64,000 nt of DNA from Luteitalea sp. (lineage in GTDB: Bacteria; Acidobacteriota; Vicinamibacteria; Vicinamibacterales; Vicinamibacteraceae): assembly GCA_009377495.1 (NCBI GenBank), contig WHTZ01000001.1, positions 178,625 to 242,624 of the forward strand. Reading direction: 5' to 3'. Below, in pieces: positions 35,472-44,508 of the stretch. Position 1 is the first letter of the stretch. Each line of letters begins with the position of its first letter. The notes beneath the pieces are model-generated. The model did no database searches, was not told where the DNA came from, and saw only the letters and a list, made by a program, of their open reading frames with translations. The translations under genes were made by a program, and so were the position numbers.

Positions 35472-37613
35472 GTGCAACAGGTCATTCACGACATCCAAGG
35501 TGGCCGGACTCGAGTCGTCGACGTACCGGTCCCCATCGCAGCACCCGGGACTGTGGTGGTGGCGACTGGAGCCTCGGTGATCTCGGCGGGAACCGAACGC
35601 TATGTGCTTCAGCTCGCCCAGAGTAGCCTCCTGGGCAAGGCTCGTCAGCGCCCCGACCACGTTCGTCGCATTCTCCAGAAGCTCCGCGAACAGGGAGTGC
35701 TACAGACGGCGACACAAGTTCGAGCGAAGTTGCAGGAACCGTTGGCCTTGGGCTATTCCGCAGCGGGGACTGTTCTCGCCTGCGGCCGCGGCATCCATGA
35801 CTTGAAGGTCGGCGACCGAGTCGCTGTCGCCGGCTCGCACGCCGCAGCGATCGCGGTCGGTCGCAACCTGTGCGCGAGACTGCCGGATGACCTCACTTTC
35901 GAGCAGGGCGCCTATGCACCCTTGGGGGCGATCGCCCTGCAAGGCGTACGGCTCGCACACGTGGAGCTGGGAAGCACCGTCCTCGTTATTGGGCTCGGTT
36001 TGCTTGGTCTCATCGCGGTCGGACTGCTTCGCGCACAGGGCTGTCGTGTCGCCGGTATCGATATCGATACGACGAAGTTCGACCTAGCTCGCGCGTTCGG
36101 CGCCGAGGACGCCGCGGCGCCTGGGGAGACCGATCGACTGAGTCGACTCGCAGGCCCCTTTGGGTACGATGCGGTCATCATCACGGCCGCGAGCCGTGAC
36201 AACAGCACCATTGAGATAGCCGCGGAGGCGGTCCGTGCACGCGGCCGCGTCGTGGCCGTCGGACTCATCGGCCTGGATGTCCCACGGGAGCCGTTCTACC
36301 AAAAGGAAGCAGAGCTCGTGGTCTCGCACTCTTTGGGGATTGGTCGCGGCGACAGTCGTTACGAGCATAGCGCGGAGGATTATCCGATCGGTCAGGCGCG
36401 ATGGACCGTCAGGCGCAACATCGAAGCCGTCGTTGGTGCGATCTCCGCTGACGCGTTACCCGTCGCGCGTTTGACGACTCATCGCTTCGCCGTCGACGAG
36501 GCCGCGCGTGCCTATGAGCTCGTCACGCGCCGCTCTGAGCCGTACCTGGGCGTTGTGCTCACCTACGATGGGGTTGCAGCTCAAGCGCCGACCCGTATCG
36601 TGTCGCTTCGGTCAACGCTGCGCAACCGTGGAGCTCTCCGTGTCAGCCTCATCGGCGCGGGAAACTTCGCGAGGCTCGTGCTCCTGCCGAAGCTCTCCAA
36701 CGTAAGCGACATCAGCTTGCGAGGAATCTGTACCGCAAAGGGTCTGGCGGCACGCGAGACCGGTGACCGTTATGGCTTTGCCTACGCTGCGTCGGATGTG
36801 GATGACATTCTCAACGATGGCGACACAGACGCCGTACTCATCGCCACCCGGCACAACCTTCACGCAGACGTGGCGGTAGCGGCGCTCCGGGCGGGCAAGC
36901 ATGTCCTTGTCGAGAAGCCGCTCTGCCTTAGTCTCGATGAGCTTTCCACGATCGAAAGGTGTGTGGACGAGCTCGGGGATCGCTGTCCCATCCTCATGGT
37001 CGGCTTCAACCGTCGCTTTACGGCGGCCAGCCATCGACTGAAGGCGCTCTTTCAAGACGTCCACCCGCTTGTGCTGCACTATAGGTTCGCGGTGCCAGAG
37101 CTTCCCCCGGATAGCTGGGTGCACGACGAGACGGTTGGTGGTGGACGTATCATCGGTGAGGCCTGCCATGCGATTGACGCAAGCTGCGCCCTGGTGGGGA
37201 GCCGTCCCATCCGGGTGTTCGCCGAGTGTGCTGCGCCGTCGGGTCATCTCGTCAGAGCGGATGACCGTGTCCTCATCACGATGCGTCACGTCGACGGGAG
37301 TCTCTCGAGCGTGTCATATGTAGCTGGGGGCGATCGGACCGCCCCCGCCGAGCGCATCGAAATTGTGGGTGGCGGACGGACGGCCGTCCTCGAGGGGTGG
37401 GATCGCCTCACAATCTGGCACGGTAACCGCAAGAAGCGAGAGAACCTCCAACGCGACAAAGGTCACCAAGCGGAGCTGGAGGCATTCATCGCGGCGTCTC
37501 GGACGGGAGGTGCGTGGCCGGTCTCCTGGCTCGACATCCGTGGCACCACGCTCGCCGCCCTCTTGGCGGTCCGTAGCATCGAAGAAGGTCAGCCATTCGA
37601 ACTTGATCCGTAG
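35472..37613 (+). CDS. Bi-domain oxidoreductase: zinc-type dehydrogenase fused to Gfo/Idh/MocA
   Basis: The protein has 713 residues with a GTG start preceded by GAGAAG. Residues 1-about 365 form a medium-chain dehydrogenase with NAD-binding VLVIGLGLLGLIAVGLLRAQG. Residues about 380-713 form a Gfo/Idh/MocA domain with SLIGAGNFARLVLLPKL, the EKP catalytic motif in HVLVEKPLCLSLDEL, and GGGRIIGEACHAIDA. Such fusions are common next to heparinase II/III proteins in exopolysaccharide loci. They probably oxidise or epimerise a sugar or a uronic acid. The substrate is unknown. Confidence 0.88.
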   Translation: MQQVIHDIQGGRTRVVDVPVPIAAPGTVVVATGASVISAGTERYVLQLAQSSLLGKARQRPDHVRRILQKLREQGVLQTATQVRAKLQEPLALGYSAAGTVLACGRGIHDLKVGDRVAVAGSHAAAIAVGRNLCARLPDDLTFEQGAYAPLGAIALQGVRLAHVELGSTVLVIGLGLLGLIAVGLLRAQGCRVAGIDIDTTKFDLARAFGAEDAAAPGETDRLSRLAGPFGYDAVIITAASRDNSTIEIAAEAVRARGRVVAVGLIGLDVPREPFYQKEAELVVSHSLGIGRGDSRYEHSAEDYPIGQARWTVRRNIEAVVGAISADALPVARLTTHRFAVDEAARAYELVTRRSEPYLGVVLTYDGVAAQAPTRIVSLRSTLRNRGALRVSLIGAGNFARLVLLPKLSNVSDISLRGICTAKGLAARETGDRYGFAYAASDVDDILNDGDTDAVLIATRHNLHADVAVAALRAGKHVLVEKPLCLSLDELSTIERCVDELGDRCPILMVGFNRRFTAASHRLKALFQDVHPLVLHYRFAVPELPPDSWVHDETVGGGRIIGEACHAIDASCALVGSRPIRVFAECAAPSGHLVRADDRVLITMRHVDGSLSSVSYVAGGDRTAPAERIEIVGGGRTAVLEGWDRLTIWHGNRKKRENLQRDKGHQAELEAFIAASRTGGAWPVSWLDIRGTTLAALLAVRSIEEGQPFELDP

Positions 37614-39208
37614 TGACACCACCGCGTGGCGTGTCTCCCGCCAGCACGGCCGAGATTTCCACGATGAATAGGTCTGCAATAACAGGACGCTCTTCACAAC
37701 GGAACGCCAGACACCATCTGGTCGTTTGGCTGATCCTCCTGCCGTTCGTTCTTACTGGCCTTTTCACGTTTCGCGACCAGCCGACGCTCGCACTGTGGCA
37801 TCTGTTGGCAACGCTGTCTCTTGGCTTGCTGCTTGGCCATTTGAACCGACCCTTCAAGGACGTCGCTTGGGTATGGGTCATCTTGATTTGGTTTCTTGTC
37901 GGGTGCTTTGGGAAGAGCTGGCTCTCGCTCAGCCTGCTTGATGATGAAACCCTCATCAGCAGACGTGTGAGCTCTCTCGAGCATCTGACTCGTGAGGATG
38001 TTCTGGCCTCATACGTCTGGATCTGCGTCTCGTTCGTTGTTTTCTGTATCGTCGCGGTCGCGATATCCACCAGACGGCCCCGACCGCCACGCACCTTCCC
38101 AGCCCAACGCGTGCTTTCCAGGACGCTTCAGGTCCGTCGAGCCCTTGCACTAGTGTTGCTGGTCACAATCGCTGGGATCATCGCGAGTGCCCTTCAGACC
38201 GCTCTCGGCTTTGGGGTGATGGGCATGGAGCAGGAACATCTCCCGTATCGGATATCGACGTTGATCATCCGCTTCCGTATGGACATCGCCATCGGCCTTC
38301 TGGTGTTGTGCGTTTGGAATGCGGATCGACTTGAGTCTCGACCACTGATGCTCTTGGCTCTCGGGGCACTTACAGCTCTCGCGACATGGGACGCCATCAT
38401 TCGCGCGAGCCGCTCGAGCATGCTGCTTTACGGCCTCCCGATCATCATGCTTTGGTTCATCAGCGGTCGACCGACGCGACGATCAACATTGGTGAGCTGC
38501 CTTGTCCTGGTATTGACCGTGGTTATGTTTCCGGTGTGGACCGAGCTGCGGCTAGTGCGAAGCTTTGAGGGGGCCGACTTGATTGAGGGGTTGACAGAGG
38601 TCTACCAGCGTCAAGTGCAAGGAACGGGGCGACTCGATCTGCGCGAGGCAAGCGCCACGCTGCTATTGCGCATGGGAGGCGCAGACGGCTTGTGGCGGAC
38701 ACGGTCCGTTCTCAACGACCAACCGTGGTCGACGCGGTGGAGGGCCCTCTGGCGAGACGGAATGTCAGTTTACTACACGAGAGAGGTCGTTGGTCTTAGG
38801 AAACCTGGCTTCCGGGCGCCAAGCGCCCTTGGAACGTTCGCCTTGGTCGCAGGAATGCCGCTGACGCCTCTGGCCCTGGGGGGATTCATCGGCGTCATTG
38901 GACTCTTGTGGACGTGGTTGGGGCATCTGGAGGTGGCTCCGGTCGGGAGGGCGCTTGTGGCGAGCACGCTTCTCTTTTGGTTCAGCGACGGATTGTTTGG
39001 ACCAAGGGAGATTTTTGCCCTGGCCGTCACCCTGGCGAGTTGCGGAATCGTGTTGCGCTATTGGCTGCATCCCCGCCCGGAGTCGCTGACGGAAATGGGC
39101 GTTGCTCGAGTGGCTGGTCCTATGATGAGTCGGCGCAGGCTCACACTCCCCGCCAGGAGGCTCAGTCCTCCAGTGGCAAGAACATTGGCGAAAAGCGATA
39201 CACAATAA
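37613..39208 (+). CDS. Multi-spanning membrane protein, Wzy-like polymerase candidate
   Basis: The protein has 531 residues. The GTG start overlaps the preceding stop by 1 bp. About ten to twelve membrane segments are visible, for example LVVWLILLPFVLTGLFTF, LALVLLVTIAGIIASAL and LLALGALTALATW. A central soluble part contains ELRLVRSFEGADLIEGLTEVYQRQ. The pattern resembles oligosaccharide repeat-unit polymerases of the O-antigen polymerase group, but conserved motifs are weak. It is the last intact gene of the second unit before an IS-like scar. Confidence 0.65.
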   Translation: MTPPRGVSPASTAEISTMNRSAITGRSSQRNARHHLVVWLILLPFVLTGLFTFRDQPTLALWHLLATLSLGLLLGHLNRPFKDVAWVWVILIWFLVGCFGKSWLSLSLLDDETLISRRVSSLEHLTREDVLASYVWICVSFVVFCIVAVAISTRRPRPPRTFPAQRVLSRTLQVRRALALVLLVTIAGIIASALQTALGFGVMGMEQEHLPYRISTLIIRFRMDIAIGLLVLCVWNADRLESRPLMLLALGALTALATWDAIIRASRSSMLLYGLPIIMLWFISGRPTRRSTLVSCLVLVLTVVMFPVWTELRLVRSFEGADLIEGLTEVYQRQVQGTGRLDLREASATLLLRMGGADGLWRTRSVLNDQPWSTRWRALWRDGMSVYYTREVVGLRKPGFRAPSALGTFALVAGMPLTPLALGGFIGVIGLLWTWLGHLEVAPVGRALVASTLLFWFSDGLFGPREIFALAVTLASCGIVLRYWLHPRPESLTEMGVARVAGPMMSRRRLTLPARRLSPPVARTLAKSDTQ

Positions 39209-39248
39209 TCCCGAAGCATCTAGAGACATCTCCTAATTAGTGAGATTG

Positions 39249-39668
39249 TGGGGTATCCATTTGACCGCACCTTGATGGAGTAACCTGGAGATGGGAACTT
39301 GACTACCTTCGAGGCGAGGGTGTTGATGGTCTGTACATCTTTAGTGGTGGCGCTCCTCCCGCACCAGACTGTGGGGCGGGAGAGTGCGAGTGGTACGACG
39401 AAACGGTGGACTTCATGAATTCGCTGCACTGACGAGGTCCTCGATTTGCCATTGGTGGCCATGCACTATTGACGGATTCCAGTACCAACTGGCTCGCGAT
39501 GTTTCCTCTGAGCTCGTTCATCCGGTCGCGAATTGGCGGGCAGGGTTGGCCGGACGAGTGCGCCCTGGCGTGCGCCCAACGACGCTGGTCCGGGCACTAG
39601 TACTAGTGAGTACGTCCGTGCGGGCCCTGAGAACGGCTGGGTTAGGTCCGGTCAAATGGATACCCCCA
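39249..39668. mobile_element. Defective IS or MITE, about 420 bp, no transposase
   Basis: The end repeats TGGGG-TATCCATTTGACCG (39249-39271) and its complement (39645-39668) differ by one indel and one substitution. AGTGAGATT occurs as a direct repeat just outside both ends (39239-39247, 39671-39679), which fits a 9-bp target duplication. No frame inside resembles a transposase. The element fills most of the 572-bp gap between the polymerase-like gene and the small methyltransferase gene. Its insertion-sequence family is undetermined. Confidence 0.7.
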
Positions 39669-39780
39669 GAAGTGAGATTATCCTGCGACGCACAGCGTCG
39701 TCGTTCACCTCGCGGTGTTTGGGCAGGGTACTTATCTCGGCAGCCGTGCTAAGGTGGCCAATTGTGAGGACACGTTGTAC

Positions 39781-40329
39781 ATGACACGCTCCGATCCACC
39801 TGCCAGTGACAAAGTCAATGTGGGCAGTGGCACTGATATTCAACCTGGTTGGGTCAACCTCGACGTCGCACCATTGCCCGGCGTGGACGTCGTGCACGAC
39901 CTCACCGAGCTTCCGTGGCCATTTCCAGACGACCAGTTCTCAGAGATCAAGATGATTCACGTGCTGGAGCATCTTCCTGACACTGTCAAGACAATGGAGG
40001 AGCTTCATCGGATTGCTAAGCCGGGCGCCAGGGTGACGATTCGAGTGCCCTATTACAACGCTCCTTCCATGTATACGGATCCCACCCATCGCGCGTTCTT
40101 TAGCGAGCGAACGTTCGACTTCTTCGACCCGAAAAGACCGCACTGCGGCAAGCGGCCGTACTATAGCACCGCGCGATTCTCGATCGAGCGCATGTCGTTT
40201 TATCTCAGGGTCTTCAAGGTGTACATCCGGGTCGGCCATCCGCTCGTCAACCCGATCTTGACGTTCTTCGCCAACCGGATCGGAGCAATTATCTGGTCCG
40301 AGGAGGTGGAGCTGAAAGCGATCAAGTAG
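39781..40329 (+). CDS. Small SAM-dependent methyltransferase (type 11-like)
   Basis: The protein has 182 residues. It begins MTRSDPPASDKVNVGSGTDIQPGWVNLD, where NVGSG is motif I and NLD places the acidic residue. Then come ELPWPFPDDQFSEIKMIHVLEHL and RIAKPGARVTIRVPYY, as in methyltransferase type 11. The chain is shorter than usual because the C-terminal substrate part is reduced. It may methylate a sugar of the polymer. It stands alone behind the defective IS. Confidence 0.78.
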   Translation: MTRSDPPASDKVNVGSGTDIQPGWVNLDVAPLPGVDVVHDLTELPWPFPDDQFSEIKMIHVLEHLPDTVKTMEELHRIAKPGARVTIRVPYYNAPSMYTDPTHRAFFSERTFDFFDPKRPHCGKRPYYSTARFSIERMSFYLRVFKVYIRVGHPLVNPILTFFANRIGAIIWSEEVELKAIK

Positions 40330-40334
40330 GGGGC

Positions 40335-40555
40335 ACCACAGAAATCCTCGAATTCAGCCTCCAGATGTCGAGCAACCGCGTGCTGTTTCGCTGCGTGCTG
40401 TGTAGGTGGGCTTGCGCGGCTGGCATGAACAGGCGATCATCGTCGTCATCGACTGGATGAAGTCCGTGTCTCTGCGCGTCGCCTTTGACCTCGACACAAC
40501 ACTCGCCGATATGAACACGGCAGCTGCGGATCGCCCGCTGACACTCCGCGCATGA
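40335..40555 (+). pseudogene. Relic of duplicated polymerase 3' end and HAD hydrolase gene
   Basis: The sequence parallels 30440-30650: TCGAATTCAGCCTCCAGATG, GGCGATCATC, ATCGACTGGATGAA and CTCTGCGCGTCGCCTTTGAC recur in order with small indels. The first part corresponds to the C-terminus of the O-antigen ligase-like gene. The second part keeps the HAD start (40466, VAFDLDTTLADM) and jumps by an internal deletion to the HAD C-terminus (PLTLRA, stop 40553-40555). The remaining 29-codon frame ends in an ATGA overlap with the permease gene, exactly as the intact HAD gene overlaps the ABC gene. Confidence 0.82.
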
Positions 40556-42324
40556 CCTGGCAGGCATGGTTTACTCTCGCTGTTCTCGTTCTCACGATCG
40601 TCGCGCTGGTCCGAGACCTTGCGGCGCCTGCCGCCGTGGTCCTGGCCGCGACCGTGATTCTCTTCCTCGCCGGCATCGTCACGGTCGAGCAAGCATTTGC
40701 CGGTTTCAGCAATCCCGCTCCACTCACCGTGGCCGCTCTCTATGTGCTCGCCCGCGCGATCGAGAAGACCGGAGCCCTTCAACCGCTGATCACGGCCGCC
40801 CTCGGAAACGGTGATGACGGCCGCATCGGTTTGGCGCGGCTCCTCCTGCCGGCAGCCTCCGCCTCCGCCTTCCTGAACAACACGCCGATCGTCGCGATGC
40901 TCGCCCCGCAGGTTGCCACCTGGGCCGGCCTGCGCGGCCAGCCCGCGTCCCGATTCCTCATGCCGCTGTCCTTTGCCGCAATTCTTGGCGGCACGGTGAC
41001 GGTGCTCGGCTCGTCGACAAATATCGTCGTGTCAGGGTTGCTCGAGGCCTCCGGGCAGGCACCACTCGCAATCTTCGAGATCAGCCCCGTCGGCCTGCCG
41101 GTAGCGCTTTCGGGGCTCGCCGCGCTCCTGCTCCTGTCGCCGATCCTCCTGCCCGACCGGCGGGCCGCCAGCCAGCAGTTCGAAGAGGACATCCGTGAGT
41201 TCGTGGTCGACATGAATGTAGCCCCCGGTGGTCCCTTGCAGGGTCGGACCGTCGAGCAGGCCGGACTTCGCCATTTGCGCGGGGTCTTTCTGGTCGAGGT
41301 CCAGCGCGCCGGGCAAACGATCGCGCCGGTGTCCCCAGAGACGGTCCTGGACGGCGGAGACCGGCTCACGTTCGTTGGGCGGGCGGACCTCGTGGCGGAC
41401 CTGCACACGACCAGAGGCCTGCTGTCCACGGAGCACGAGCACGCGGCATTCGTCGCCAGCTCAAACACCTCTTTCTTCGAGGCGGTGGTGAGCGAGACGT
41501 CACCGCTTGCCGGGAAGAGCCTCAAGGAAGCGGGATTCCGTGGCCGTTACCAGGCGGCCGTCCTCGCGATTCATCGGGCAGGAAGCCGCGTGCGGGCAAA
41601 GTTGGGAGAGGTTGTCCTAAAGCCGGGCGACACGTTGCTGCTCATCGCCGATGGCGGATTCAGGAACCGCTGGCGGGATCGGAACGATTTCTTGCTGGTT
41701 TCCAGGTTGGGCGACTCTCCGCCATCAACCACGCCCCGGCAAGCCGTGTTAGTTGGGATTATTGCTGCTGCGATAGTCATCGGGGCGGCAACCGGCCTTG
41801 TTTCCATTCTTCACGGGTCGCTAGCTGGTGCGCTTGCACTCGTCTTCTGTGGCGTCATGACACCGTCCGAGGCACGGAGTGCGGTGAACATCGAGGTCCT
41901 CGTGGTCATTGCTGCTGCGTTCGGTCTCGGTGCGGCAGTGACAGCGTCGGGTCTGGCCGAGGCCGCTGCGGTAGTCATCGTGGCCGCATTCAGCACCTGG
42001 GGGTCTGTCGGTGTCCTACTTGCAGTCGCGCTGGCCACCGTTCTCTTCACCGAGGTCATCACGAACAATGCTGCAGCGGTACTGATGTTTCCAATTGCGA
42101 TGGCAACGGCGAGCAACGTCGGCGCGGATCCACGGGGGTTCGCGATCGTGGTGGCGATTGGCGCCTCGGCGTCGTTTCTCTCTCCTCTCGGATACCAGAC
42201 GAACATGATGGTCTATGGACCTGGTGGCTACCGATTCGGCGACTACGCCCGCCTCGGCTTGCCACTGAGCGTTCTCGTCGTCGCCGTCCTCGTGGCAACC
42301 GTCTCGGTCTTCTGGAATCCGTGA
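40552..42324 (+). CDS. SLC13-family permease with two TrkA-C domains
   Basis: The protein has 590 residues. Membrane segments are clustered at about 1-200 and 400-590. Between them lie two regulatory RCK_C/TrkA-C domains (about 215-285 and 300-385). The transport motifs ASASAFLNNTPIVAML and TEVITNNAAAVLMFPIA are the paired re-entrant SNT/NNT loops of the DASS/SLC13 fold. Related SAC1-like permeases take up sulfate or other oxyanions and dicarboxylates. With sulfotransferases and sulfatases close by, sulfate is plausible but unproven. The start overlaps the upstream relic by ATGA. Confidence 0.88.
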   Translation: MTWQAWFTLAVLVLTIVALVRDLAAPAAVVLAATVILFLAGIVTVEQAFAGFSNPAPLTVAALYVLARAIEKTGALQPLITAALGNGDDGRIGLARLLLPAASASAFLNNTPIVAMLAPQVATWAGLRGQPASRFLMPLSFAAILGGTVTVLGSSTNIVVSGLLEASGQAPLAIFEISPVGLPVALSGLAALLLLSPILLPDRRAASQQFEEDIREFVVDMNVAPGGPLQGRTVEQAGLRHLRGVFLVEVQRAGQTIAPVSPETVLDGGDRLTFVGRADLVADLHTTRGLLSTEHEHAAFVASSNTSFFEAVVSETSPLAGKSLKEAGFRGRYQAAVLAIHRAGSRVRAKLGEVVLKPGDTLLLIADGGFRNRWRDRNDFLLVSRLGDSPPSTTPRQAVLVGIIAAAIVIGAATGLVSILHGSLAGALALVFCGVMTPSEARSAVNIEVLVVIAAAFGLGAAVTASGLAEAAAVVIVAAFSTWGSVGVLLAVALATVLFTEVITNNAAAVLMFPIAMATASNVGADPRGFAIVVAIGASASFLSPLGYQTNMMVYGPGGYRFGDYARLGLPLSVLVVAVLVATVSVFWNP

Positions 42325-42420
42325 ACGTCGAAGCTTGAACCTCTCACCCCGAACCTCCTGCCTCGAACCTGCACTTGTGATGTCTAACCCCTGCCCTCAA
42401 ACCTGCTAATATCCGTCGGC

Positions 42421-44385
42421 ATGGCTCGTCAGTCTCCGTCTTCCGGCCGGCCGGCGGCGTCCGCGGACGCGGCCGCGACGGTCCAACCATTCGTGCCGGC
42501 GACGGAGTCGCCGCGCGAGTTCACGATCAAGGCGGTCCTTCTCGGCGCCCTGTTCGGCCTGCTGTTTGGCGCGTCGACCGTGTATCTCGGCTTGCGCGCC
42601 GGCCTGACCGTGACCGCCTCGATTCCCATCGCGGTCCTCGCCATCTCCGTCCTCAAGCGCCTCGGCGGATCCACCATCCTCGAGAACAACATCGTCCAGA
42701 CCATCGGGTCCGCGGGCGAGTCGGTCGCGGCTGGGGTGGTGTTTACGCTGCCCGCCCTCATCTTCCTGACGCCGTACGGACCGAGCTACTTCACGTACCT
42801 GCAGATCACGCTGCTCGCGTTGGCGGGCGGGATTCTGGGTGTGCTGATGATGGTGCCGCTGCGTCGCGTGCTCATCGTGCGAGAGCACAAGGTCCTACCG
42901 TACCCCGAGGGAACCGCCTGTGGCGACGTGCTCGTGGCCGGCGAGCGCGGCGGGCAGTTGGCGCGGATGGTGTTTGCTGGCCTAGGCGTTGGTGCGCTGT
43001 GGAAGGCACTGTCGTGGATCTTTCAGCTGTTTCGAACCGCGGTGGGCTACAGCGTCCCGCGAACGGGCACGTTCCCCAATGCCACGCTGAATCTAGACGT
43101 CTCCCCCGAATACATGGGCGTTGGCTATGTCATTGGTCCGCGAATCGCCGGTGAGATGTTTGGCGGAGGTGTGCTCTCTTGGTTGGTGCTGCTGCCTCTG
43201 CTCAGCCTTGCAGGCCGCTATATGACCGTGCCGTTCCCGCCCGTGCCCGAGAGCGGTCTGATGCTCTCCGAGATGACGGCGGGCGACATCTGGAGCAGCT
43301 ACATACGCTACATCGGAGCAGGCGCGGTGCTGGCCGCAGGTCTCATCACGCTCGGCCGGACTCTCCCGACCATTGTGTCGTCCTTCAAGGAAAGCGTGAA
43401 GGGCTTTGGCGCCGCCACCGGGCCGACCACGCAGGCGCGGACCGAGCGGGACATTCCGGCGGCGATTGTGCTCGCGGGCTCGGTGCTGCTGGCGCTCTTC
43501 CTGGCGATCATGCCGGGCCTGCCGACGCAGGGTAACTTCCTGGTCTCGGTGCTGGTCATCATCTTTGGCTTCTTCTTCGTGACCGTGTCATCGCGCATTT
43601 GCGGCCTGATTGGGTCCTCGTCCAACCCGGTCTCCGGCATGACCATCGCGACGCTCATCCTCACGTGCACGATCTTCGTAGCCGTCGGCTGGACAGGCGA
43701 TTCCTACACACCGGTCGCGCTCACCGTGGGCGCCATCGTGTGCATTGCGGCCGCCAACGCCGGCAACACCTCACAGGATCTGAAGGCAGGGTTTCTCGTC
43801 GGTGCCACACCGCGCCATCAACAGGTCGGGCTGATTATCGGGGTGGTCGTGTCGGCACTCATCATTGGCTTCACGACGTTGTACCTGCATCGGGCCATGA
43901 CCATCGGCTCCGCCCAACTGCCCGCACCGCAGGCCACCTTGATGGCCACCATCATCAAGGGCCTGCTGAGTCAGAACTTGCCGTGGGGACTGGTGCTGTC
44001 GGGCGTGTTCTTGGCGGTCATGCTCGAGATCTGCGGCATCCGATCCCTTTCGTTCGCGGTCGGGTCGTATCTCCCGATTGCGACCACGGCGCCCATCTTC
44101 GCCGGTGGCCTCATTCGCCACTTCGTCGAGCGCCGAACCGGCGTGGCTGAGACGTCCGAGATCGGGGCAGGCACGCTCTTCAGCTCCGGCCTGATCGCGG
44201 GTGGTGCGATCACTGGCATCCTCTACGCGGCGCTGTACGGCTCCAACATCATCAAAGAAGCAGACTCGGCGCCGGGCTTGATTGCCTTCCTGACTGAAGG
44301 TCCGGCCGGACAGGTCGCCGGTTTGCTGCTCTTCCTCGCGCTTGGCGCAGTCCTGTATCGCGCGGCGCAGCGCAGGTTGTCATGA
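42421..44385 (+). CDS. OPT family oligopeptide transporter
   Basis: The protein has 654 residues with about fifteen hydrophobic segments. The N-terminal [25 protein letters not shown] and the loop [39 protein letters not shown] and [24 protein letters not shown] region are typical of bacterial OPT transporters. These take up small peptides or metal chelates. The coding strand is preceded by a short CGAACCT-repeat-rich spacer. No soluble partner is encoded next to it. Confidence 0.92.
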   Translation: MARQSPSSGRPAASADAAATVQPFVPATESPREFTIKAVLLGALFGLLFGASTVYLGLRAGLTVTASIPIAVLAISVLKRLGGSTILENNIVQTIGSAGESVAAGVVFTLPALIFLTPYGPSYFTYLQITLLALAGGILGVLMMVPLRRVLIVREHKVLPYPEGTACGDVLVAGERGGQLARMVFAGLGVGALWKALSWIFQLFRTAVGYSVPRTGTFPNATLNLDVSPEYMGVGYVIGPRIAGEMFGGGVLSWLVLLPLLSLAGRYMTVPFPPVPESGLMLSEMTAGDIWSSYIRYIGAGAVLAAGLITLGRTLPTIVSSFKESVKGFGAATGPTTQARTERDIPAAIVLAGSVLLALFLAIMPGLPTQGNFLVSVLVIIFGFFFVTVSSRICGLIGSSSNPVSGMTIATLILTCTIFVAVGWTGDSYTPVALTVGAIVCIAAANAGNTSQDLKAGFLVGATPRHQQVGLIIGVVVSALIIGFTTLYLHRAMTIGSAQLPAPQATLMATIIKGLLSQNLPWGLVLSGVFLAVMLEICGIRSLSFAVGSYLPIATTAPIFAGGLIRHFVERRTGVAETSEIGAGTLFSSGLIAGGAITGILYAALYGSNIIKEADSAPGLIAFLTEGPAGQVAGLLLFLALGAVLYRAAQRRLS

Positions 44386-44434
44386 AATCCGGCGGGGCTA
44401 ACCAGCCACCCCACGCGGGGCCTAAAGCGCGGAC

Positions 44435-44459
44435 GAGGGGTCTAAAGACCCCTCGCTAC
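44435..44459. repeat. Palindrome ending in GCTAC (GTAG family)
   Basis: GAGGGGTCT-AA-AGACCCCTC is followed by GCTAC, so on the minus strand the hairpin is headed by GTAG. It lies between the OPT transporter stop and the sulfatase start. It could also terminate the transporter transcript, but it lacks a T-tract. Confidence 0.6.
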
Positions 44460-44508
44460 GTACCGTGGTCGTCCTTCGTCCATATCAACGGCGCGAGAGG
44501 AGCAGGTT

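Noticed and set aside
42325..42420. CGAACCT-type short repeats before the OPT transporter gene
   Set aside because: The units are few and irregular; they look like low-complexity spacer sequence without a defined element.
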